Part shown: piece after piece, positions 6,594 through 13,327 of the stretch
Position numbering within the stretch: the stretch's first letter is position 1
Layout of the letters: every line of letters begins with the position of its first letter
Origin: Elusimicrobiota bacterium
GTDB lineage: Bacteria > Elusimicrobiota > UBA5214 > JBBAAG01
Length of the DNA: 18,027 bases
Direction: 5' to 3'
NCBI GenBank assembly: GCA_041658405.1
Contig: JBBAAG010000067.1
Coordinates: 1-18,027, forward strand
Translations under genes and position numbers: made by a program
The notes under the pieces: model-generated
What the model saw: only the letters and a program-made list of their open reading frames with translations
What the model was told of the DNA's origin: nothing
Databases searched by the model: none

Positions 6594-7937
6594 TTATTTA
6601 AGTTTACGTTCTTTCCAAAACCACCGGCGTTTTTCGTCAATATTTTTTGTATCTTCAGCCGGTACTACCTGCGTATCTTTCTTATCTTGCACTATATCCG
6701 CAGGGATTGAAGCAACTATACCCTTGGTTTCTTCACTTACCTGTTTTTCTGTTGTATACGGCACATTTTCAGCGGATGATACTTGTGTTACAGGGACATC
6801 ATTGCTCACATACCCCTCTTGTGCCAGTGTTGTGGATTCAAACTTCAATAACTTCTCAGTAAGTGTTTTCTTAACTCTTGAGCGTTCATTTTCTTCTTTC
6901 TCCGATAGATTTCGGAGTTCAGCATCACGTTTCGAAATTTCTACCTGTAGTTCACTTATCTGTTTTTCTTTCTCAAATACTTTATCTTCCATTGTCTTAC
7001 GAACAAGTTCTACCTTGTTATTAGACTCATATACCTGTGATTCCAGGGATTCAATCTTCCCCTGTTGTTCCCGTGTTTTATTGATCCATTCATCACGTTC
7101 TTTTGTGAGGTCATCAATTTTTGATTCCAGTAACGTTACTTTGCCATCAAATAACATTTTATCTTCGTTACTCTTACGTTCAAGCGTATTCAACTGTTCT
7201 TCCAACCCCAACCGTGTCTGTGTCATCTGATGCCTGAGTTCTTCCGCTGCAAGCGCCATTTCTTTCTCATGTTTTAATGATTCAGCTTTTACACCCGATA
7301 TTTCTTTTTCTTTCTCGGCAAACATCTGATCAAACGCTTTCTTCTCTTCTACCAGCTGTTGCTTAAGTTCCTGGATTATACTTTCATACTTTTCCTGGAG
7401 GCCGGTTACACTGCGGCGTTCAGATTCCTGAGCATCACTGCGTAACTTAATCTCCTGTTGTGTAATCTGTGTCTTAAGATCATCCACCTGCTGGCGGAAT
7501 GACACAATTTTTGATTCCAACTGTGCGCGTTCTTCAGCGTGCTGCGCTTCAATCTTCACCTGCGCTTCTTTAAACTTTTGTTCAGCTTCCCAAAGTTCAT
7601 TCCGGCGTTTACGAAGTTCATCGCGTAACACAACAGTTTCGCTGTCACGATTTGCTATGCCTTCGTTCAGTATACGTTCTTTATTCTCAAGTTCTATCTG
7701 CAACTCTTTTATACGTTTATCAAATTCATTTTTTGATTCTACGCTATCCGCTTGAAGTTTATCGCGCAGATGTTTAATCTCAACATCTTTCTCCGCAACG
7801 AAATCGCTGAGTATACGTTTTTCACGGTCTTTCTCACGTAATTGCTGGTTATATTTCTCGCGTTCTTTCTCAATACGGTCTTCGAGTTTTGACAGTATTT
7901 GTTCCCACTCAGATATGTTAAACTCTTGATCCGCCAT
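6594..7937 (-). CDS. Long cytoplasmic coiled-coil protein, unknown function
   Basis: A 447-residue protein with no signal peptide, membrane segment or cysteine. Residues about 10-365 are almost continuous charged heptad sequence (for example WEQILSKLEDRIEKEREKY), so a long parallel or antiparallel coiled coil is expected. Residues 370-436 are low-complexity, rich in Val, Thr, Glu and Pro and probably disordered. The protein ends with the basic-aromatic tail RRWFWKERKLK, which might bind membrane or nucleic acid. A strong AAAGGAG site lies 14 nt from the ATG and no in-frame start lies nearer to it. The gene sits between tRNA-Glu and tRNA-Val. I recognise no family. Similarity searches would mostly return non-specific coiled-coil matches (SMC-, myosin- or filament-like). 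A scaffold or cytoskeletal role is possible but unsupported. Confidence 0.85.
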   Translation of the reverse strand: MADQEFNISEWEQILSKLEDRIEKEREKYNQQLREKDREKRILSDFVAEKDVEIKHLRDKLQADSVESKNEFDKRIKELQIELENKERILNEGIANRDSETVVLRDELRKRRNELWEAEQKFKEAQVKIEAQHAEERAQLESKIVSFRQQVDDLKTQITQQEIKLRSDAQESERRSVTGLQEKYESIIQELKQQLVEEKKAFDQMFAEKEKEISGVKAESLKHEKEMALAAEELRHQMTQTRLGLEEQLNTLERKSNEDKMLFDGKVTLLESKIDDLTKERDEWINKTREQQGKIESLESQVYESNNKVELVRKTMEDKVFEKEKQISELQVEISKRDAELRNLSEKEENERSRVKKTLTEKLLKFESTTLAQEGYVSNDVPVTQVSSAENVPYTTEKQVSEETKGIVASIPADIVQDKKDTQVVPAEDTKNIDEKRRWFWKERKLK

Positions 7938-7993
7938 AAATTTGCGTCGCGCTCCTTTCGTATCCTATACTATATCTAAAAAAATAATACACT

Positions 7994-8066
7994 CGCCCCC
8001 AACCAGATTCGAACTGGTGCCGCCACCTTGAAAGGGTGATGACCTAGGCCGCTAGTCGATGGGGGC
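7994..8066 (-). tRNA. tRNA-Glu(TTC)
   Basis: 73 nt: acceptor GCCCCCA/TGGGGGC, D stem GACT/GGTC, anticodon stem TCACC/GGTGG around CTTTCAA (anticodon TTC), T arm ACCAG-TTCGAAT-CTGGT, discriminator G. No encoded CCA. It lies 40 bp downstream of tRNA-Lys(TTT) and is probably co-transcribed with it. Confidence 0.97.
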
Positions 8067-8106
8067 ATATTTAAACCATTATCATTATCAATACACACAT
8101 AAACTC

Positions 8107-8179
8107 TGAGCCCGGCGCGATTTGAACGCGCGACCACCTGCTTAAAAGGCAGATGCTCTACCAACTGAGCTACGGGCCC
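8107..8179 (-). tRNA. tRNA-Lys(TTT)
   Basis: 73 nt: acceptor GGGCCCG/CGGGCTC with one G-U pair, D stem GCTC/GAGC, anticodon stem TCTGC/GCAGG around CTTTTAA (anticodon TTT), T arm GCGCG-TTCAAAT-CGCGC, discriminator A. No encoded CCA. It is first behind the promoter at 8206-8234. Confidence 0.97.
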
Positions 8180-8205
8180 GAAAGTACTAAAAAACAATGC
8201 TATTC

Positions 8206-8234
8206 ATTTTATTTATTATATACGAATAAGTCAA
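8206..8234 (-). promoter_or_regulatory. Promoter for tRNA-Lys(TTT), tRNA-Glu and probably the coiled-coil gene
   Basis: On the minus strand TTGACT (8234-8229) is followed by 17 bp and TAAAAT (8211-8206), five of six matches in each box. The predicted start near 8199 is about 20 nt before the tRNA. The -35 begins 2 bp past the TPR-gene stop codon, so it separates the two transcription units. Confidence 0.65.
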
Positions 8235-8236
8235 CA

Positions 8237-8962
8237 TCAATTTGCTTTATCCAAGCCAAGTTTTGCGCTCATCTCATCAATTTTTTTAATAGCTTTTTCT
8301 CTGTATGACAGATCGTTGGTATCATAAATCTGCAGCCATAGTTTAAGCGTATCCGCGAATCTTCCCTGCAATTCGTATATATTTGCCAGTATACTCTTCA
8401 CCATATTAGGACAATCGGGATATGTTACAGCTTCTTCCAAAACATTTACCATTTTACCGTAATCCTTAATTTTTTTGTAAACAATCCCTGCAATATACAA
8501 CCTGAACTTCCAGTATTTAGGGTTATATTTCACCCCGGTTTGCAGGATCTCCAACGCATCATCCGGGCGTTCAAGGTTCCACGCTAACGCGCCAGCGCTG
8601 TAAAGATAAGCATAATGAAAATAGGGGTCTAACTTAATCACACGGAGTGATAGTTTAGTGAATTTAGGATACTTCCCTGAACCAAAATCTATCCCTGCAT
8701 GGTGTTCACACTTATGCATTTCCTCTTCTTCACATTCAATTTCGGCACTACCGTAGTATTGTAGTAACTGAACCCATGCGAAGTTAGATGCCATTTTGCG
8801 CATACCCATAACGGTCCCTGCAATATCTATAATATCATTTCGTGAAACTTCAGAGTATGTTAATGAACGTAATGACGGGAATTTGTAGTACTCCACCTTC
8901 TGGAATAATAATGCGCTGATAATAGTTAATCCCCAAATTAGTGCAGTGTAAAGATACTTCAA
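8237..8962 (-). CDS. Membrane-anchored TPR protein linked to an ABC transporter
   Basis: The chosen start is TTG at 8962, giving 241 residues. GGAG lies 9 nt upstream and the start overlaps the permease stop as TTGA, typical of coupled translation. The alternative ATG at 9004 adds 14 residues but has no ribosome site and overlaps the permease gene by 46 bp. From the TTG, residues 2-20 form a signal anchor (KYLYTALIWGLTIISALLF). Residues 76-88 are Cys-, His- and Glu-rich (ECEEEEMHKCEHH). About 111-221 forms three TPR-like helical pairs, the first with LDPYFHYAYLYSAGALAWNL. The TPR part is probably periplasmic and may be an accessory or scaffold for the adjacent ABC transporter, which is inference from gene order. 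I recognise no named family. Confidence 0.85.
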   Translation of the reverse strand: MKYLYTALIWGLTIISALLFQKVEYYKFPSLRSLTYSEVSRNDIIDIAGTVMGMRKMASNFAWVQLLQYYGSAEIECEEEEMHKCEHHAGIDFGSGKYPKFTKLSLRVIKLDPYFHYAYLYSAGALAWNLERPDDALEILQTGVKYNPKYWKFRLYIAGIVYKKIKDYGKMVNVLEEAVTYPDCPNMVKSILANIYELQGRFADTLKLWLQIYDTNDLSYREKAIKKIDEMSAKLGLDKAN

Positions 8963-9726
8963 AACTCTTTTCTCCGGAATATTATGATTGTTATAGCTAA
9001 ACATACTGTTGTATACAACAACGCATAAGCCAGTGTTCCGAACACAAACCCGGCTGACATTGTGGACAGTACCGCGTTATCACGGTAATTAAAGTATTGA
9101 AAGTTGGGAAGGCAATAGTATCCGATAGTCATTAGTATTTTAGGAAACATCTCCGCAGTTTTTGTCATTAAATACTTCATCTCCTGGCTAAAATGCCCCG
9201 CCACCCAGATAAGCAGCGTGAACACCAACCCGGTCATCGCGGATGTTGTAAGTAAAGCAGTAGCGGTTGCAACTGAAAGTATAAGCATCAATTTCAGTAT
9301 AAGCCCGAAGTATCCCATGAAATACGCGTACTCCGGCTTCCATCCCTTTAATACCAACAATACTATATGTATTCCATACATTGCCAATGCACCGATTAAT
9401 ACCGTTAATAAAATCCCTAGATATCTTCCCATAATATACGTCCCGCGGCTTATCGGACGGGTAACAATGAAATATATAGTTTTATTATTAATTTCTTCAA
9501 GAATAATAGTTGTCCCGAGATATACCGTTGTTATGAAACAAAAAAACTCAATTGCGGTAAGGCCAAAATCTGTTAGTAACCGTATCTCCTGTTCACCTCC
9601 TAAAATACTAAAGAACAGAGATGAAAAGAGGATGATTAACCCAAAAACGATTACAATAAAAAACGCTTTATTCCTTAAACTTTCACGCAGTGTGTATTTA
9701 CATATAGACAAAACTGTACTGATCAT
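8959..9726 (-). CDS. ABC-2 type transporter permease
   Basis: A 255-residue integral membrane protein with about six hydrophobic segments, near residues 22-42, 56-78, 100-126, 138-160, 162-178 and 224-250. LEEINNKTIYFIVTRPISRG (76-95) is the loop typical of ABC-2 permeases between the second and third segments, which couples to the ATPase. The start has AAGG 7 nt upstream. It lies 12 bp after the ATPase gene and overlaps the start of the TPR gene, so the three are one translational unit. With the ATPase it would form a two-gene exporter of unknown substrate; ABC-2 permeases of this simple type export lipids, polysaccharides, drugs or copper-related factors, or serve gliding-type systems. Confidence 0.93.
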   Translation of the reverse strand: MISTVLSICKYTLRESLRNKAFFIVIVFGLIILFSSLFFSILGGEQEIRLLTDFGLTAIEFFCFITTVYLGTTIILEEINNKTIYFIVTRPISRGTYIMGRYLGILLTVLIGALAMYGIHIVLLVLKGWKPEYAYFMGYFGLILKLMLILSVATATALLTTSAMTGLVFTLLIWVAGHFSQEMKYLMTKTAEMFPKILMTIGYYCLPNFQYFNYRDNAVLSTMSAGFVFGTLAYALLYTTVCLAITIIIFRRKEF

Positions 9727-9738
9727 ACCTTAACCTTA

Positions 9739-10494
9739 TCACCTGGGAATAACATTTTCCCCTACCACATCAATAAACATTTTTTCTAAACCATCTTGTT
9801 TACCCACCCATTCCTGCTGGGTAATAACTTTTGCTAACTGTCCATTATTCATAATCCCTACGCGATCAGATATTTTTTCTACTTCAGAAATTATATGTGA
9901 TGAAAACATTAATGTTTTACCCTGTGTTTTAAGGTTTAACAATAATTCTCGCATTTCGTGGATACCAACAGGATCAAGCCCGGCTACCGGTTCGTCAAAC
10001 ACAAGTAGTTGAGGGTCATGGAGTAACGCCTGCGCAATACCTATCCTTTGAAGCATACCTTTTGAGAACTCACCCATACGTTTATCAATATACTTTGTCA
10101 TCCGGACAAGTTCAAGTATCTCACCACAACGCTGTTTTCTCTTATGCTCATTTAACCCGGAGAGCGTACCGTATAAATCCAACACTTCCCGCGGGGTGAG
10201 GTTACGGTAAAAATACGGTAGTTCAGGTAAGTACCCCACACTTCTGCGTATCTCATCATTTGGCATTTTAACGCCAAACACTTCAATACTTCCTTCTGTC
10301 GGGAATAATAAGCCAAGGATAAGTTTAATTGTAGTAGTCTTACCTGTACCATTAAGGCCGAGTAACGCATACACTTCACCGGTGTTGACTTCCAAATTCA
10401 CGTCTTTAACCCCGGGTGTGAGTTTTGATGACAGAAACCTAGCTTTTTTGTATACCTTAGTAAGTTTTTCTGTACGTATCGCGTAAGTTTCCAT
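9739..10494 (-). CDS. ABC transporter ATP-binding protein
   Basis: A 251-residue ATPase with all nucleotide-binding motifs: Walker A GLNGTGKT (46-53), GYLPE at 87-91 (Glu in the Q-loop region, common in this exporter subfamily), signature FSKGMLQR (143-150, variant of LSGGQ), Walker B LLVFDEP with D167 and E168, D-loop GLD (172-174) and switch His200. It lies 12 bp after serA and 12 bp before the permease, its obvious partner; it would act at the inner face of the cytoplasmic membrane. The ribosome site is weak (AGAAG), which fits coupling from serA. The substrate cannot be read from sequence. Confidence 0.95.
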   Translation of the reverse strand: METYAIRTEKLTKVYKKARFLSSKLTPGVKDVNLEVNTGEVYALLGLNGTGKTTTIKLILGLLFPTEGSIEVFGVKMPNDEIRRSVGYLPELPYFYRNLTPREVLDLYGTLSGLNEHKRKQRCGEILELVRMTKYIDKRMGEFSKGMLQRIGIAQALLHDPQLLVFDEPVAGLDPVGIHEMRELLLNLKTQGKTLMFSSHIISEVEKISDRVGIMNNGQLAKVITQQEWVGKQDGLEKMFIDVVGENVIPR

Positions 10495-10506
10495 TATTAT
10501 CTTCTG

Positions 10507-12096
10507 TTATATCTTAACAACTTTTGCTTGTAAGATACCCTTTATAGATTTAAGTTTTACTAAAACTTCTTCCGGTACTTCACTATCAACATTCACGATA
10601 GTAACAGCTTCCCCGCCAAGATCCTGCCTCCCGACATCCATCCCGGCAATATTAATCTTATACTCCCCAAGCACAGTACCTATTTTCCCCACCATTCCCG
10701 GCACATCCTGGTTCTTGAGATACAGGAGATACCCTTCCGGAGAAATATCAATCGCTAACTTATGTATCTGCACAAACCTTAACGATTTTTTTGAGAATAA
10801 CGTACCGGATAACTCAACCTTATCCTTCTCGGAGATAACATTTACCACAACAAGGTTTGCATAATCTTCAACTTCACTGGTTTTAGTTTCAACAACTTTA
10901 ATCCCGCGTTCTTTCGCGAGTACACCAGCATTCACGAGATTGATATCTTCAGAATCCGTTATCGTAGTCAGCATACCCTGTAAAAACCCGAGTGATATTG
11001 GTGCAAGGTTGTACTTAGAAATTCCGCCGCGGTACTCTATACTAACTTCTTTTACTGCACCGTCGATAATACCCCCCACGAATTTACCCATACGTTTTAC
11101 GAGTTCAAGATAGGGTTCAAGTTCTTCCCTTGGCTCAAGAGCAGGTAGGTTCACGGTATTACGCACAAGGTTGTTGTCAAACATATCAATAACTACCGCC
11201 GCGATTTCCTGTGCAACTTTCTCCTGTGCTTCTTCGGTTGACGCGCCAAGATGCGGGGTTAAGATCAACCCGCGGGTAGTTTTGTACAAAACATTATCTG
11301 CCGGTAAAGGTTCTTTGGAGAATACGTCAAGCGCCGCACCGGCAAGTTTTCCTGAATTCAACGCATCAACAATATCGTTTTCATTGATGACCCCACCCCG
11401 GGAACAGTTAATAATGCAAACCCCGGATTTCATTAAATCAAACGTTTTTTTATTGAACATACCCTTAGTTTTGTCGTTTAATGGTAAGTGTAACGTAACA
11501 AAATCCGCTTGTTTAACAGCGTCTTCAAATTCCGCAAGGATAACTCCTGCGCGTTTCGCGTATTCTTCTGTAACCAACGGATCATACCCGACAACTTTCA
11601 TACCAAACGCAAGCGCACGGAGAGCAACTTCTTTCCCGATTTTTCCTAACCCAAACACTGAAAGTGTTTTCCCATAAAGTTCATGGCCCACAAATTTATT
11701 GCGTTCCCACTTCCCTTGTTTTAAAGACTCAACAGCCGAAGGTATATTCCGTGAGAGCGCAAGTAATAACGCAAACGTATGTTCGCATGCTGCTATGGTA
11801 TTCCCTCCGGGACAGTTTGCCACTACCACCCCGTGTTTAGTCGCAGCTATGAGGTCAACATTATCAACCCCCGCACCTGCACGGCCAATAAATTTTAACT
11901 TCTTTGCTGCGGCAAGAATATCCGCCGTAACTTTTGTCTCACTGCGTACCAGCAAAACTTCGTACTCCGCGATTTTTGAGGATAACTCTTCCGGTTTCAT
12001 CCCCGGTAAGTAGTCAACTTTATAATTACTATTCTCAAATAATTGTTTTAACCCATCTTTGTCAATCTTATCAGATACTAAAACCTTGATGGCCAT
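10507..12096 (-). CDS. serA: D-3-phosphoglycerate dehydrogenase
   Basis: It oxidises 3-phosphoglycerate to 3-phosphohydroxypyruvate with NAD, the first step of serine synthesis in the cytoplasm. The 529 residues match the long (type 1) form. They include a substrate-binding region, a Rossmann domain with GLGKIG (149-154), catalytic Arg233 (in CSRGG), Glu262 and His282 (PHLGAST), an intervening ASB-type domain (about 325-450) and a C-terminal ACT domain (about 457-529, LKNQDVPGMVGKIG), where serine feedback usually acts. The start is MAIKVLVSD, with AAGAG 9 nt upstream. It lies 54 bp after the aminotransferase gene, consistent with a two-gene serine module, and 12 bp before the ABC ATPase. No frameshift or missing catalytic residue is seen. 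Confidence 0.97.
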   Translation of the reverse strand: MAIKVLVSDKIDKDGLKQLFENSNYKVDYLPGMKPEELSSKIAEYEVLLVRSETKVTADILAAAKKLKFIGRAGAGVDNVDLIAATKHGVVVANCPGGNTIAACEHTFALLLALSRNIPSAVESLKQGKWERNKFVGHELYGKTLSVFGLGKIGKEVALRALAFGMKVVGYDPLVTEEYAKRAGVILAEFEDAVKQADFVTLHLPLNDKTKGMFNKKTFDLMKSGVCIINCSRGGVINENDIVDALNSGKLAGAALDVFSKEPLPADNVLYKTTRGLILTPHLGASTEEAQEKVAQEIAAVVIDMFDNNLVRNTVNLPALEPREELEPYLELVKRMGKFVGGIIDGAVKEVSIEYRGGISKYNLAPISLGFLQGMLTTITDSEDINLVNAGVLAKERGIKVVETKTSEVEDYANLVVVNVISEKDKVELSGTLFSKKSLRFVQIHKLAIDISPEGYLLYLKNQDVPGMVGKIGTVLGEYKINIAGMDVGRQDLGGEAVTIVNVDSEVPEEVLVKLKSIKGILQAKVVKI

Positions 12097-12150
12097 TTTC
12101 TTTAACTCTTAATACCTTTCTAATCTAAAAAATACTGTATTACCAACTAC

Positions 12151-13287
12151 TTATTCAAACAACACTTTTTCCGCTGCGCCAACGCCATCGCCGTACTTAA
12201 AGTTTGTATAACCCAACTTCATTAACCCGCGCTCAATCGCTGCGATACCTACAATAATATCAAACTCATTCATATACCCCATATGCGCGATACGGAAAAT
12301 CTTGCCTTTAAGATTCTGCTGCCCTTCTGCAATTGACACACCGTATTCTTTTAGCAACATATTAACTAATTGTTCACTATCAATCCCTGCAGGCGATTTT
12401 ATTGAGGTTACAACATTACACGGCCGTTTCGCGAAAAGTTCCAACCCTAACGCCTTCACAGCCGCACGGGTTCCTTCCGCCAGTTTTATATGCCGTTTCC
12501 ACAGGTTTTCAATACCTTCGGATTTAATCATCTCTACCGCTTTACCTAACCCAATCACTAATGTCACTGCGGGAGTAAACGGTGTAGTATTTTTTGATAA
12601 TGACGTTTTCATGGATTTATAATCAAAATAAAACTTTGGCAATTTTGAACTTTCAACCAGTTTCCACGCTTTTGCGCTTACTGACGCGAATGCCAGCCCC
12701 GGCGCGTTCATCAACCCTTTTTGTGAACCGGAAACCACAACGTCAAGTTTCCATTCATCCATCCTTAACTCCTGTCCCCCAAGCCCGCTCACCGCATCAA
12801 CTACCAAAACTGCAGGGGTTTTAGCAATAATCTCACCAATAATTTTAATATCCGGCGCTACACCCGTAGAAGTTTCAGTATGCGTTGTAAACACAGCTTT
12901 GGTATCCGGATTTGCAGCTAACGTTTTCTCTACATCCTGCGGATTAATAGTCTCACCCATCTCAACCTTAACATTAACCACTGTAATCCCGTATGAAGTT
13001 AAGATTTTTTCCCAGCGGTTACCAAAAACCCCGCATTGCACGACAATAGCTTTATCGCCGGGAGATAAAAGATTAACTACCGCTGATTCCATTGCACCGC
13101 TGCCTGAAGAGGTGATAATAAAAACATCGTTAGTTGTCTGAAAAATATATTTTAATCCTTCCGATGCAGAAACAAATATCTGAGAGAACTCTTTTGTCCT
13201 GTGATGCAGTATAGGTTTTGCAGTCTCCAACGCAACTTCCGGCGGTACTGGTGTCGGTCCCGGTGTTAACAAATAACTTTTTTTCAT
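12151..13287 (-). CDS. Class V PLP-dependent aminotransferase (alanine-glyoxylate/serine-pyruvate type)
   Basis: A 378-residue enzyme of the alanine-glyoxylate/serine-pyruvate aminotransferase group: N-terminal LLTPGPTPVPPEV, HHR (28-30), SGSGAMESAV near 61-70, Asp164 expected to contact the PLP ring nitrogen (VVDAVSGLGG), PLP lysine Lys190 (SGSQKG) and carboxylate-binding Arg332 (RIAHMG). It lies directly before serA. Members of this group can aminate phosphohydroxypyruvate in organisms without classical SerC, so conversion of the SerA product to phosphoserine is a reasonable inference. Transamination of serine, alanine or glyoxylate is the alternative. Its ribosome site, AAGGAG, lies 14 nt from the ATG, a long spacing with no nearer in-frame start codon. 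Confidence 0.92.
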   Translation of the reverse strand: MKKSYLLTPGPTPVPPEVALETAKPILHHRTKEFSQIFVSASEGLKYIFQTTNDVFIITSSGSGAMESAVVNLLSPGDKAIVVQCGVFGNRWEKILTSYGITVVNVKVEMGETINPQDVEKTLAANPDTKAVFTTHTETSTGVAPDIKIIGEIIAKTPAVLVVDAVSGLGGQELRMDEWKLDVVVSGSQKGLMNAPGLAFASVSAKAWKLVESSKLPKFYFDYKSMKTSLSKNTTPFTPAVTLVIGLGKAVEMIKSEGIENLWKRHIKLAEGTRAAVKALGLELFAKRPCNVVTSIKSPAGIDSEQLVNMLLKEYGVSIAEGQQNLKGKIFRIAHMGYMNEFDIIVGIAAIERGLMKLGYTNFKYGDGVGAAEKVLFE

Positions 13288-13327
13288 TTTCTTAACTTCA
13301 ACTCCTTCTAAATTATCCTAAATATCC

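Noticed and set aside
7976..8197. 73-residue minus-strand ORF
   Set aside because: It runs straight through tRNA-Lys(TTT) and tRNA-Glu(TTC); the translation is a shadow of the tRNAs.
9218..9733. 171-residue plus-strand ORF opposite the permease
   Set aside because: Shadow of a conserved membrane protein gene, with no ribosome site of its own that I can see.
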